From the NCBI GenBank assembly GCA_949293405.1, contig CASFDI010000060.1, positions 1 to 32,145 of the forward strand: a stretch of DNA of 32,145 nt, read 5' to 3'. Numbering within the stretch: the first letter of the stretch is position 1; every line of letters starts with the position of its first letter. Positions 24,641-32,145 of the stretch are shown in pieces. The DNA is from an uncultured bacterium. GTDB lineage: Bacteria > Bacillota > Clostridia > Oscillospirales > CAG-272. The translations under genes were made by a program, and so were the position numbers. The notes under the pieces were generated by a model, which made no database searches, was not told the DNA's origin, and saw nothing but the letters and a program-made list of their open reading frames with translations.

Positions 24641-24669
24641 ATTATAAATCATTTCTTTAAAAATATCAA
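24641..24669 (-). promoter_or_regulatory. sigma-A promoter of ackA
   Basis: TTGATA (24664-24669) and TATAAT (24641-24646) on the minus strand are 17 bases apart, about 48 bases upstream of the start codon. Confidence 0.85.
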
Positions 24670-24742
24670 TATCCCGGGTGTCATTATTTTTCGGGTTTAT
24701 TAAGTTTTTTACCATCTCTGTGCGGGAAAGGAGCGGATCTCT

Positions 24743-25951
24743 GTGCGCTGTATTGCGGTTATATCGGAATTCAATCCTTTTCATAACGGACACGGGCATC
24801 TCTTCGACGAGATCCGCCGCCGTACAGAAGACGAATGCGTGCTGTGCTGCGTCATGAGCGGCAACTTTACACAACGCGGAGACTGCGCACTGTTCGCAAA
24901 ATCTGAGCGTGCAGCGATGGCCGCTGATGAAGGTGCGGATCTTGTGGTGGAGCTGCCTTTTCCATGGAGCATGGCTTCGGCAGAATTTTTTGCCAGGGCG
25001 GGCGTTGCAATTGCGGCCGCAATGGGAGCTGATACGCTTGCTTTCGGTGCTGAAACACCCGATGACACGCTTTTTGACCGGATCGGAAAAATTCTTGCCG
25101 ATGATGCCTTCACTCTGAAACTGACCGGCCTTCTCCGTGCGCCGAAGTCGCGCGGCATCCCCTATGCAATTCTTCGCCAACAACTTCTGATGCAGCTTCT
25201 GCCTGATATTACATCCGATTTTTTTCGTTCTCCGAACAATATCCTGGGATTGGAATACAGCAGAGCCATTCATAGTCGCAAGGATCCCATCGCATTGATG
25301 TCCATTCCCCGGGCGGGTGGGTCGTATCACGGGCCCCTCACCCAACATGCGTACTTTGCCGGAGCGTCTGCCATTCGGGCACAACTTGCTGAAGGTGACT
25401 TTGACCGGGTACGCCCTTATCTGCCGCGCGATACATTTGACCGCGTGGTATCCCTGATGCAAAGCGGACAGTACTCCCGCGGACCGGAGGTGCTCTGGCC
25501 GCTGCTTGCTCACCGTCTGCTGACCGGATCCGAAACCGGCATTGCGGAAAACGGAGGCGGCTTGTCTTACCGTCTCCGTACCACCGCTGCGCAAGCAGAC
25601 AGTTATTCAACCTTGCTTTCCCTGTGCGCCACCAAACAATATACCCATGCCCACATCCGACGTGCCGTCCTGTTCCGTACATTCGGCATTACCTCCTCCG
25701 ACTTACGCGAACCGGTCGCATACACCCAGGTGCTGGCATGTTCCCCGCGCGGCAGGCGCAGACTGAAAGAATTGAAACGGAATTCCGCGTTGACGGTTCT
25801 GACCCGTCCGGGCGCCACCCGTGCCCTGCCGGAACAGGCGCGCCGTCAGGCGGAACGCACACTGTTTTCTGACGGGTTCTGGGGACTGACTCTCTGCACG
25901 CCCCGCCCCCCCGCACAGGCGTATTATGACGCGCCGTATCGAACAGAATAA
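24743..25951 (+). CDS. tmcAL: tRNA(Met) cytidine acetate ligase TmcAL
   Basis: This 402-residue nucleotidyltransferase-fold enzyme (formerly YlbM) acetylates the wobble cytidine of elongator tRNA-Met with acetate and ATP. It has AVISEFNPFHNGHGHLF with the HxGH nucleotide-binding motif, CVMSGNFTQRGDCAL, VELPFPWSMASAEFFA, and SPNNILGLEYSRA. The start is GTG with AAAGGAG 9 bases upstream. The C-terminal third is the variable, less conserved part. It is divergently paired with ackA across a 149-base gap. Confidence 0.94.
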   Translation: MRCIAVISEFNPFHNGHGHLFDEIRRRTEDECVLCCVMSGNFTQRGDCALFAKSERAAMAADEGADLVVELPFPWSMASAEFFARAGVAIAAAMGADTLAFGAETPDDTLFDRIGKILADDAFTLKLTGLLRAPKSRGIPYAILRQQLLMQLLPDITSDFFRSPNNILGLEYSRAIHSRKDPIALMSIPRAGGSYHGPLTQHAYFAGASAIRAQLAEGDFDRVRPYLPRDTFDRVVSLMQSGQYSRGPEVLWPLLAHRLLTGSETGIAENGGGLSYRLRTTAAQADSYSTLLSLCATKQYTHAHIRRAVLFRTFGITSSDLREPVAYTQVLACSPRGRRRLKELKRNSALTVLTRPGATRALPEQARRQAERTLFSDGFWGLTLCTPRPPAQAYYDAPYRTE

Positions 25952-26021
25952 CATCCGGGTGCTTTATGTCTTTTGACGAAATCTGCGATGAAAAGCTGCG
26001 CTTCTATTTTTGTCGATTGAA

Positions 26022-26050
26022 TTGACAGGGGCGGACAAGCGGTGTATGAT
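26022..26050 (+). promoter_or_regulatory. sigma-A promoter upstream of the 95-residue protein gene
   Basis: TTGACA (26022-26027) and TATGAT (26045-26050) are 17 bases apart. It lies about 50 bases before the start at 26101 and probably also serves the DUF3048 gene. Confidence 0.8.
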
Positions 26051-26100
26051 TTCTCCAAGACATGCGACCGTTTCAAAATTTTTAAGAAAGGAGCAGAACA

Positions 26101-26388
26101 ATGTTACAGGCCGAAAACATCAAAGGCGAGTACTTGTCCTACCGCGGTTATCCCCTGGTGCGCAAGGACAACGAACTGTACCTCGGTGATCTCTCGCACG
26201 GATTTTACATCTACATGCTGATCATGAACGAGAAGCACGACGAAAAACTTAATTCAGACCTTCCCGCAATGATCATGGTGCAGCTGATCCGTACCGGATC
26301 GGAATCGACCCCGGAAAGGCAGACCGTTGCCCAAAGTCTTGCCGATGCACTTGAAACCGGAATCGCATGGCTGGAAAGAACCTGCTGA
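26101..26388 (+). CDS. small conserved-looking protein of unknown function
   Basis: This 95-residue protein has no signal peptide or membrane segment. It starts LQAENIKGEYLSYRGYPLVR, has a short strand-rich first half and a likely C-terminal helix (AQSLADALETGIAWLERT). I recall similar proteins in related clostridia but no named family. AAAGGAG precedes the start and a strong promoter lies upstream, so it is surely expressed. The DUF3048 lipoprotein gene follows by 39 bases and is probably co-transcribed. It may be a small adaptor, but no function can be assigned. Confidence 0.8.
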   Translation: MLQAENIKGEYLSYRGYPLVRKDNELYLGDLSHGFYIYMLIMNEKHDEKLNSDLPAMIMVQLIRTGSESTPERQTVAQSLADALETGIAWLERTC

Positions 26389-26427
26389 ACGATTCAGTTT
26401 CAATTGTAAAACGGAGGTAACACAAGC

Positions 26428-27555
26428 ATGAAAACAACCAAAAACCGCGGAGCGTTTAAAATTGCCGCGATTGCAGCTTTTGTTCTTGCAATCCTGATGA
26501 CAATCAGTTTCGCCGGTTGTGAAATGGCAACTCTGGTGGGCGGTCCGAAAGGCGACGGCACTTCGACGACGCTCCCCACCAAACCCGATCCGGACGGATC
26601 GACCACTGCTCCTTCTACCGAAGACAACCAGCCGGTGGTACTTTATTATAACCCCTTGACAGGTCTCGGTACGGATGAAGCGAATTCCCTGCTGAGGCCT
26701 GTTGCCGTTACGCTGGGAAATACTCCGTATTCCCTTCCGCAATTCGGTCTTTCCGACGCGGACATCCTGATTGAAGCACCCATCGAGGGGGGTGTTACGC
26801 GTCTGACGCTGCTCACAACCGATTACAACACCATCCGCAAGATCGGTTCTGTCCGGGCGACCCGTTCCTACATAGCCGACCTGTGTGATGCTCTGGGAGC
26901 AATTCAGTTTTATGCCGGCACCAGCGATACCGGAGCCAGTGTACGGTTCCCGGATTATGACACCTTTGACTATGTGCTGGACAACCTTACCGAGACCTTC
27001 TACAAGGACACGACCCGGACAGATCCTCATGATCTGATGACCGACGGCATGCTGATCTCCATGGCAATCTCGCGGGCAGGCATCGAGAAGAATTTCACCG
27101 AGGAATTCCGAGCGCCCTTCCGCTTTACTGCTCCGGAGACAAATGTTTCACTGCCCACGGTCACGAACAATGTCAAAATCGGCTATTCCGCAACACAGAG
27201 CGTACAGTTCTGCTACAATACCGAAACCGGCATGTATGCAAGATACCTGGCAGGAGAGCCTCAGATTGACGGCAATAACCAGCAACAGGCCCAGTTCCGC
27301 AATCTGTTCGTGCTGTACACCAGCACGACCACCTATGAGTCGGCAAATGGAAGCGAGCTTGACCTGAACCTTACCGATGGCGGCAGCGGTCTTTACATCT
27401 CCAACGGCCAGAGCGCGGAAATTACCTGGACTTACAGCAACGGTTCCCTGATGATGCTTGACCAGAACGGCAATCAGCTCGAAGTCAACCGCGGCACCTC
27501 CTATATCGGACTGGTACCGGTGGGTTCCCGTGCCGATGTAAGCCTGAGCAAATAA
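26428..27555 (+). CDS. DUF3048 (YerB-like) lipoprotein
   Basis: This 375-residue extracellular lipoprotein has a basic N-terminus, a hydrophobic segment and a lipobox ending ISFAGC. A Thr/Ser/Pro-rich linker of about 40 residues follows. The DUF3048 domain then shows NPLTGL, RPVAVTLGN, GLSDADILIEAPIEGGVTRL, IGSVRATRSYIADL and the C-terminal half with QLEVNRGTSYIGLVP. B. subtilis YerB is of this family; its biochemical role is not established. A GGAGG site precedes the start. Confidence 0.92.
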   Translation: MKTTKNRGAFKIAAIAAFVLAILMTISFAGCEMATLVGGPKGDGTSTTLPTKPDPDGSTTAPSTEDNQPVVLYYNPLTGLGTDEANSLLRPVAVTLGNTPYSLPQFGLSDADILIEAPIEGGVTRLTLLTTDYNTIRKIGSVRATRSYIADLCDALGAIQFYAGTSDTGASVRFPDYDTFDYVLDNLTETFYKDTTRTDPHDLMTDGMLISMAISRAGIEKNFTEEFRAPFRFTAPETNVSLPTVTNNVKIGYSATQSVQFCYNTETGMYARYLAGEPQIDGNNQQQAQFRNLFVLYTSTTTYESANGSELDLNLTDGGSGLYISNGQSAEITWTYSNGSLMMLDQNGNQLEVNRGTSYIGLVPVGSRADVSLSK

Positions 27556-27635
27556 GGCATTGCCGGGCGCCTGATCACAACATATTCACGGACGATTCTT
27601 TTACATTATATTTTTGAAGTTTTTTTCAAAATCTG

Positions 27636-27665
27636 TTGACAAAGCACTCCGCAGTATGGTAAAAT
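27636..27665 (+). promoter_or_regulatory. sigma-A promoter of the rpmG-secE-nusG-rplK-rplA operon
   Basis: TTGACA (27636-27641) and TAAAAT (27660-27665) are 18 bases apart. The promoter overlaps a terminator-like hairpin (27642-27693). The transcript would start near 27672, giving a leader of about 110 bases with a small TGGGGA/TCCCCA hairpin (27746-27759). Confidence 0.8.
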
Positions 27666-27693
27666 ATTTTTACCTCTGACGGGGTGCTTTTTT
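27642..27693 (+). terminator. terminator-like hairpin overlapping the rpmG promoter
   Basis: AAGCACTCCG (27642-27651) pairs with CGGGGTGCTT (27680-27689, one G-T pair). An inner GGTAAAA/TTTTACC stem sits inside, and TTTTTT follows. It can end transcripts from the DUF3048 gene, whereas transcripts from the overlapping promoter would lack its 5' arm. Confidence 0.65.
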
Positions 27694-27782
27694 GTTGCGC
27701 TTTTTTCTGGGACAGAAGCGTATGCTCCGCGATGAGGGAGGTATATGGGGAAATCCCCAAATTCTATTCAGGAGGTGCCGAT

Positions 27783-27932
27783 ATGAGAGTCAAGATTACA
27801 CTTGCCTGCTCCGAATGCAAGCAGCGGAATTACGACACAAAGAAAAACAAGAAGAACGATCCGGACAGACTTGAAATGAACAAGTACTGCCGTTTCTGCC
27901 GCAAACACACGCTGCACAAAGAAACCAAATAA
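27783..27932 (+). CDS. rpmG: 50S ribosomal protein L33, zinc-binding form
   Basis: This 49-residue large-subunit protein begins [13 protein letters not shown]. It has two CxxC pairs (CSEC and CRFC), so it is the zinc-binding (C+) form. AGGAGGT lies about 6 bases before the start at 27783; the longer upstream frame is not used. It heads the operon with secE and nusG, a common clostridial order. Confidence 0.97.
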   Translation: MRVKITLACSECKQRNYDTKKNKKNDPDRLEMNKYCRFCRKHTLHKETK

Positions 27933-27953
27933 GGCTTTGGAGGGATCTGAAGA

Positions 27954-28286
27954 ATGGCAGATGAAAAAGATCTGATGCAGACGCCCGAGGACGAGGCGCC
28001 GAAGGCTGAATCCCCCGCGCGTAAGGAAAAAGAACAGTCTCAGAACACCAAACCCGGCAAGCTGAAATCATTCGGGAACTTCTTTGTCCGCATGGGCAGA
28101 CGCATCAAGAAGTTCTGCTCCGATTTCGTGAACGAGAAGAATCGCGTCACCTGGATGTCGGGCAAAGACGTGCGCAAGAGTACGATCCTGGTCTGCGTGA
28201 TGGTAGTCGCAGCAGGAATCGTCATCGGTGTTGTCGACACGGTATTCTACGAAATCATCAGCGGTATCGCCGGTCTGATCGGTTGA
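27954..28286 (+). CDS. secE: protein translocase subunit SecE
   Basis: This 110-residue Sec translocon subunit has a charged, Lys/Glu-rich N-terminal tail of about 40 residues, then an amphipathic part (KNRVTWMSGKDVRKST) and one membrane helix (ILVCVMVVAAGIVIGVVDTV). It clamps SecY. Single-helix SecE is usual in Gram-positives, but the N-terminal tail is longer than in B. subtilis. GGAGG lies 10 bases before the ATG. It sits between rpmG and nusG. Confidence 0.95.
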   Translation: MADEKDLMQTPEDEAPKAESPARKEKEQSQNTKPGKLKSFGNFFVRMGRRIKKFCSDFVNEKNRVTWMSGKDVRKSTILVCVMVVAAGIVIGVVDTVFYEIISGIAGLIG

Positions 28287-28295
28287 TGAATCGTC

Positions 28296-28838
28296 ATGAG
28301 TGATTTCAATGAAATGAACCTCGGTCCCAGGTGGTATGTCGCACACACCTATTCCGGATACGAAAACAAGGTCAAAACCAATCTTGAGAAGATCGTTGAA
28401 AACCGCGGACTGGGTCACCTGATCTACGATGTGCGCATCCCGGTTTCGATCGTGGTAGAGACAGACGACAAGGGCAACATCAAGGAGCGGGAGGAAAAAC
28501 TGTTCCCCTGCTATGTGCTGGTGAAGATGACCATGACAGACGAAAGCTGGCATGTAGTCAGAAACATTACCGGTGTGACCGGTTTTGTAGGCCCCGGATC
28601 CAAGCCGGTTCCGCTCACCGACGCCGAACTTGAGATGTTCAATGTGGAGACGCATACGAGCGAGTTTTCCTTTACAGTGGGAGACCGCGTCGATGTGGTA
28701 TCCGGTATGTTCCAGGGGTACAGCGGTGTACTCCAGAATATCAGCGATGATAAGAAGCAGGTTACCGTGCTTGCTTCGGTTCAGAACAGAGACATCCCGA
28801 TCATTGTGGAAACGAAGGATGTCCGCCCCGCCGAATAA
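28296..28838 (+). CDS. nusG: transcription termination/antitermination factor NusG
   Basis: This 180-residue factor binds RNA polymerase and affects pausing and antitermination. The N-terminal NGN domain shows PRWYVAHTYSGYENKVKTN and FPCYVLVKM, with GFVGPGSKPVPLT near its end. The C-terminal KOW domain shows VGDRVDVVSGMFQGYSG. The start at 28296 is 9 bases after the secE stop and has no clear ribosome binding site, so translation may be coupled to secE. An in-frame ATG at 28314 has no better site. Confidence 0.96.
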   Translation: MSDFNEMNLGPRWYVAHTYSGYENKVKTNLEKIVENRGLGHLIYDVRIPVSIVVETDDKGNIKEREEKLFPCYVLVKMTMTDESWHVVRNITGVTGFVGPGSKPVPLTDAELEMFNVETHTSEFSFTVGDRVDVVSGMFQGYSGVLQNISDDKKQVTVLASVQNRDIPIIVETKDVRPAE

Positions 28839-28862
28839 GGTTTACCCGACTCGATTCGGCAT

Positions 28863-28926
28863 GCTTGTGCCAAGCAAAACCGTGGGAGGGAAAATAATTC
28901 ATATTCCGTTTTCCCGTATCAACCAC
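28863..28926 (+). promoter_or_regulatory. candidate L1-binding autoregulatory leader before rplK
   Basis: Two hairpins lie in the 107-base nusG-rplK gap: TGCTTG/CAAGCA, then GTGG-GA-GGGAAAA (28882-28894) with TTTTCCC (28909-28915) and CCAC (28923-28926). A GTGGGAGG element before rplK resembles the L1-binding site by which L1 represses rplK-rplA. Not confirmed by any model search. Confidence 0.4.
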
Positions 28927-28945
28927 ATGTGGAGGTGTATTCATC

Positions 28946-29371
28946 ATGGCAAAGAAAATCATGGGTTATATCAAACTGCAGTTGCCTGCCGGAAAAGCGA
29001 CCCCTCAGCCGCCTGTCGGTCCTGCTCTGGGTCAGTACGGTGTGGCAATTCCCGTATTCACGAAAGAGTTCAACGAGCGTACCAAGAACGATATCGGTCT
29101 GATCATCCCTGTTGTGATCACCGTGTACGCTGACCGTTCCTTCACCTTTATCACCAAGACGCCGCCCGCTCCCGTTCTGATCAAGAAGGCCTGCGGCATC
29201 GAAACCGCGTCTGCAACTCCCAACAAGACCAAAGTGGCGAGCCTGACCAAAGAACAGGTCAGAAAGATCGCCGAGCAGAAGATGCCCGATCTGAACGCAG
29301 CTTCGATTGAGGCTGCCATGAGCATGATCGCCGGAACTGCCCGCAGCATGGGCGTTACCGTGGAAGACTGA
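28946..29371 (+). CDS. rplK: 50S ribosomal protein L11
   Basis: This 141-residue protein of the GTPase-associated centre binds 23S rRNA. It shows [27 protein letters not shown], the proline-rich switch helix, and a C-terminal RNA-binding domain ending [32 protein letters not shown] precedes the start. It is followed by rplA after 16 bases, as usual. Confidence 0.98.
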   Translation: MAKKIMGYIKLQLPAGKATPQPPVGPALGQYGVAIPVFTKEFNERTKNDIGLIIPVVITVYADRSFTFITKTPPAPVLIKKACGIETASATPNKTKVASLTKEQVRKIAEQKMPDLNAASIEAAMSMIAGTARSMGVTVED

Positions 29372-29387
29372 TGGGAGGGACTGAAAG

Positions 29388-30092
29388 ATGAAGCAAGGAA
29401 AGAAATATACTGCAAGTGTCGCTCTGATTGACAAGAGCAAACTGTACGATCCTGCCGAGGCGCTGGATCTGGTCTGTCAGACTGCAAAGGCAAAATTTGA
29501 TGAAACCGTGGAAGTGCATGTGCGTCTGGGTGTTGACTCCCGTCATGCCGACCAGCAGGTCCGCGGCGCCATCGTCCTCCCTCACGGAACCGGTAAATCG
29601 GTTCGCACGCTGGTCTTCACCAAAGGTGATGCAAAGGCTGAAGCTGCACGGGCAGCAGGAGCTGACTATGTCGCTGCTGATGCCGACGCAACCGAATATG
29701 TCACCAAGATCATGGGCGGCTGGTTTGACTTTGATGTTGTGATTGCTTCCCCCGATATGATGGGCGTTATCGGCCGTCTCGGTAAGGTACTCGGTCCGAA
29801 GGGCCTGATGCCGAACCCGAAGTCCGGAACGGTTACCCCCGATGTGGCCAAGGCAGTCACCGAAGCGAAAGCCGGTAAGATCGAATACCGTCTGGACAAG
29901 ACCAACATCATTCACTGCCCCATCGGAAAAGCTTCCTTCGGCACCGAAAAGCTGACCGAAAACTTCACTACCCTGCTCAACGCGGTGATCCGTGCGAAAC
30001 CCGCTGCAGCCAAGGGTCAGTATATCAAGAGCTGCGTCGTGGCATCCACGATGGGCCCCGGCATCAAGATCAACTACGCAAAGCTGGGCTGA
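29388..30092 (+). CDS. rplA: 50S ribosomal protein L1
   Basis: This 234-residue protein of the L1 stalk helps release deacylated tRNA and can repress its own operon. It has [20 protein letters not shown], the signature [23 protein letters not shown], and a C-terminal [21 protein letters not shown] lies 8 bases before the start. It is the last gene before the terminator; rplJ and rplL do not follow. Confidence 0.98.
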   Translation: MKQGKKYTASVALIDKSKLYDPAEALDLVCQTAKAKFDETVEVHVRLGVDSRHADQQVRGAIVLPHGTGKSVRTLVFTKGDAKAEAARAAGADYVAADADATEYVTKIMGGWFDFDVVIASPDMMGVIGRLGKVLGPKGLMPNPKSGTVTPDVAKAVTEAKAGKIEYRLDKTNIIHCPIGKASFGTEKLTENFTTLLNAVIRAKPAAAKGQYIKSCVVASTMGPGIKINYAKLG

Positions 30093-30163
30093 TTCCCGAC
30101 ACGATACCCTGTCAGAGGTGTTGCCTGCCCGCTGCGCCGAGTTTTCCGCCGCGGCAATCACCC
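30093..30163 (+). ncRNA. possible remnant or short form of an L10 leader
   Basis: Between the rplA stop and the terminator is a GC-rich stretch, CTGTCAGAGGTG with CCTGCCCGCTGCGCCGAG, reminiscent of the AGGUG and CCUGCCGAG elements of the L10-binding leader that normally precedes rplJ. The match is partial, and no rplJ follows. Read as a hint only. Confidence 0.3.
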
Positions 30164-30207
30164 AAAAAAGAGCCATTACAGTCAAGCACTGTAATGGCTC
30201 TTTTTTT
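30164..30207. terminator. bidirectional intrinsic terminator between rplA and the HTH gene
   Basis: A stem of about 19 bp (core GAGCCATTACAGT, 30170-30182, with ACTGTAATGGCTC, 30188-30200) has a 5-base loop and A6 before and T7 after, so it works on both strands. It ends the ribosomal operon on the plus strand and the HTH gene on the minus strand. Confidence 0.95.
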
Positions 30208-30213
30208 AGTCAT

Positions 30214-30471
30214 TTATAATGAACCGGTGTCCTGTGGTTCAGAAAAAGTTGAGGACAAACAGACAAAGAAATCATCTATCCTGCATCCCAATATCTGAGC
30301 AAGATGCGGCAGAAAGATGATATCGGGATAACAGATGTTTTGTTCCCACTTGCATACGGCCTGTGCCGAAACACCAATTAATTTCCCGAATCTGCCTTGG
30401 GATAACTTGTTTTTCATTCGATACTCTTTTATTTTTTCTGAAATGGTGATATGGCAGAAACACATGGTCAT
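30214..30471 (-). CDS. small Cro/C1-type helix-turn-helix regulator
   Basis: This 85-residue protein is almost all one xre-type domain: ISEKIKEYRMKNKLSQGRFG, LIGVSAQAVCKWEQN (recognition helix), CYPDIIFLPHLAQILGCRIDDFF. It probably acts as a DNA-binding regulator or antitoxin-like partner. The ATG at 30471 overlaps the stop of the ABC-class ATPase gene (ATGA), so the two are translationally coupled. The shared terminator follows. No target operator is identified. Confidence 0.9.
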   Translation of the reverse strand: MTMCFCHITISEKIKEYRMKNKLSQGRFGKLIGVSAQAVCKWEQNICYPDIIFLPHLAQILGCRIDDFFVCLSSTFSEPQDTGSL

Positions 30472-32145
30472 TCCGGATCACTGCCTTTCTCCATGCGGAT
30501 CTTTCTCATACGATGGATCAATGCCAGAAACTCCTGTCGCCGCGGCAGATCAAGAAACCGCCGACAGGTTGTAAAAAAAGCGGAATAAAGAAAATCTACT
30601 CCCTTCCGATTGATCTGCTCATACAGATCATTGAGTTTGTCCCGGATATTGATCTTTTTTTCATTGTTGGATACCTCCAGATAACGCAACATAAATCCCA
30701 GCGCATCAAGCTGACGCTCCGATACAATGTCATGAAGTCCGCGTACATCAATTTTCTCATCCCCGATGATGATAAATCCCATATCCGAAACACACAGTTT
30801 TTCCGTACCGCTCCCATCGGGATAGGATGAAAAATGGTCTGAATAAAGTATCCTGTGCTGCTTCCAGTTTCCCAAGGACGGTAATTGCGCTCTGACACCG
30901 TGAGCAGAGCAGAGCGCTTTTGACCGGGCGGTGACATCATGTATCTGATAGTCCTGCATCATATAAACCCTGTCTGCAACGGACAGATACTCTCCGCTAC
31001 CCCCGATGACAAGAATGGTTGATACCCCTTGAGAAGCGTACAGTTCATTTACACGGTCTGTAAAGGGGGTAATCGGCTCTTTTTCAATCAGCTCCTTCAT
31101 CATCCGGTCACGGATCATAAAGTTGGTGGCGCTTCGGTCTTCATCAATCAGCAGCAGTTTTGCATCCGAATCAATTGCTTCCATAATATTCGCCGCCTGT
31201 GAAGTAGAGCCGGATGCATGTCCGGTTGAAAAGTCACGCGTATCCCCACCCGGCAACCATTTGATAAAGGGTGAAATATTGACATGCATGACGCTTCGCC
31301 CGTCTTCTGCAGAAACAGTCACGGCGCTTTCATCGGTAATACAGAGTTCACGCCCGTCTCCGTATACATGATCGTAAATACCCGCCGAAATAGCATCCAG
31401 CAAGGTAGATTTTCCGGAATATCCGCCCCCGGTAATCACGGTTACTCCTTTCCGGATTGCCATGCCCCGTATACCGAAAATTTCTGTTTCGTCTTCGGGA
31501 GTTGAACGGAAGGGGATCGCGCCCGGCATGGGAAGATCTGACCCCTTGGCGCGTGGAAGAATACTGCCATTGGCAATGAAAACACAGTAATCGCTCTCCT
31601 TCAGCCAGGCACGGATAGAAGCCTGTCTGCGGGCCAGTTCGGCTGCATTCTTTAATCCTGTCAGATCAAAATTCAGAATAAAACGGTCAACCGCATCCGG
31701 AAGACTGCGGCACAGCATGTCAAGTGCTTTCCGAAGCCTCTTTTGCGGAAGTTGTACCTGTATACGGATGCAGAGGCACATCAACGGAGGACGGGAGATC
31801 CCGTCATTCAGTAAATATACAGTCGAACCTGAACCGTACATATAATCCTTTTGCTGACAATACGCAAAGTATGCCGCGTTTCTTATTATTACCTCGCCTC
31901 CGGGAGAACAGAGGTAAAATCTGCCGTTTTCGTGATCGGGCCGGCTACGATTATACAGTCCGTCATTCAATTCGTCAATGTATCTTCTGAATGCGCGCAG
32001 GCAGAAATCGGCCTCCGCGCATTCACAGGACGGATCCGGAATATCGATTCCCAGTGTTGTACACGGAATACTGATGACAACAGTGGGTCTGTCCTGCGCC
32101 AGTTTATTTGTGACCGATATTTCAAACCCAACATCCCCCATATAA
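30468..32145 (-). CDS. ABC-class ATPase (COG3044/PF09818 type), likely 5' incomplete
   Basis: At least 557 residues of a soluble ABC-class ATPase without membrane parts are visible. After an N-terminal domain of ~230 residues come Walker A (GGGYSGKSTLLDAI, from ~238), the signature-like SGSTSQAANIMEAI at ~310, Walker B KLLLIDED at ~328 followed by RSATNFMIRDR, and VIGGSGEYLSVAD. This is the pattern of the predicted ABC ATPase family related to trypanosome MRB1590, an RNA-binding protein. The frame is open to the window edge and relatives usually have ~20-30 more N-terminal residues, so the ATG at 32141 may be internal. Function is unknown; nucleic-acid handling is plausible. The downstream HTH gene overlaps it by 4 bases. 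Confidence 0.88.
   Translation of the reverse strand, partial: YMGDVGFEISVTNKLAQDRPTVVISIPCTTLGIDIPDPSCECAEADFCLRAFRRYIDELNDGLYNRSRPDHENGRFYLCSPGGEVIIRNAAYFAYCQQKDYMYGSGSTVYLLNDGISRPPLMCLCIRIQVQLPQKRLRKALDMLCRSLPDAVDRFILNFDLTGLKNAAELARRQASIRAWLKESDYCVFIANGSILPRAKGSDLPMPGAIPFRSTPEDETEIFGIRGMAIRKGVTVITGGGYSGKSTLLDAISAGIYDHVYGDGRELCITDESAVTVSAEDGRSVMHVNISPFIKWLPGGDTRDFSTGHASGSTSQAANIMEAIDSDAKLLLIDEDRSATNFMIRDRMMKELIEKEPITPFTDRVNELYASQGVSTILVIGGSGEYLSVADRVYMMQDYQIHDVTARSKALCSAHGVRAQLPSLGNWKQHRILYSDHFSSYPDGSGTEKLCVSDMGFIIIGDEKIDVRGLHDIVSERQLDALGFMLRYLEVSNNEKKINIRDKLNDLYEQINRKGVDFLYSAFFTTCRRFLDLPRRQEFLALIHRMRKIRMEKGSDPE

Noticed and set aside
24596..25594. Minus-strand open frame of 332 codons opposite tmcAL
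   Set aside because: It covers the ackA promoter region and the coding strand of a well-supported enzyme; its sequence is low in recognisable structure.
25952..26021. Possible terminator after tmcAL
   Set aside because: Only a very short imperfect stem (around AAGCTGCGCTT) followed by a few T; too weak to call.
1..32145. tRNA, rRNA, CRISPR array, IS element or attachment sites
   Set aside because: No tRNA T-arm signature, no regularly spaced repeats, no transposase or integrase motifs and no flanking direct repeats were seen by eye.

Overview
The window reads as chromosome of an anaerobic, endospore-forming member of the Clostridia, probably Oscillospirales-like (inferred). The evidence is a sigE/spoIIGA sporulation locus, a multisubunit NAD(P)-linked [FeFe] hydrogenase, acetate kinase, and the Prp protease beside an L27 that carries a Firmicutes-type N-terminal extension. 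Coding is dense, promoters are sigma-A-like (TTGACA-N17-TATAAT variants), and many operons use 4-base stop/start overlaps. I saw no IS element, phage gene, CRISPR array, tRNA or rRNA.

Layout. 1-46: start of rpmE (L31), cut by the window edge. 130-1680 (minus): spoIIGA then sigE. 1962-10170 (minus): a ten-gene hydrogenase operon in the order hndA (NuoE-like), DRTGG protein, RsbW-like ATPase, H-cluster sensor-like protein, second DRTGG protein, PHP phosphoesterase, histidine-kinase-type ATPase, hndB, hndC, hndD (catalytic [FeFe] subunit). It has a good promoter at 10234-10262 and a strong hairpin at 1905-1943. 10477-11490: galE. 11568-12536: rpmA-prp-rplU, read from a promoter that diverges from an AEC-family transporter (12721-13659). 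13739-16727: sugar ABC importer (binding lipoprotein and two permeases, no ATPase). 16835-23252: coaE, M18 aminopeptidase, prfA, tsaC/sua5 and a parC/gyrA-like gene. 23379-24593: ackA, divergent from tmcAL (24743-25951). 26101-27555: a small unknown protein and a DUF3048 lipoprotein. 27783-30092: rpmG-secE-nusG-rplK-rplA. 30164-30207: bidirectional terminator. 30214-32145 (minus): a small HTH regulator and an ABC-class ATPase that probably runs off the window end.

How the genes fit together. HndABCD should couple NAD(P)H, and possibly ferredoxin, to H2 formation or uptake, which suits a fermenter that also makes ATP through acetate kinase. The six genes between hndA and hndB look like a signalling set: an H-cluster protein that lacks the proton-relay Cys and any output domain, two kinase-like ATPases without a phospho-accepting His domain, two DRTGG domains and a PHP phosphoesterase. 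I read them as a split redox or H2 sensor and regard this as the most interesting part of the window. The second point of interest is the right end of the ribosomal operon. rplJ-rplL would normally follow rplA, but here an L10-leader-like stretch and terminator are followed by two opposing genes.
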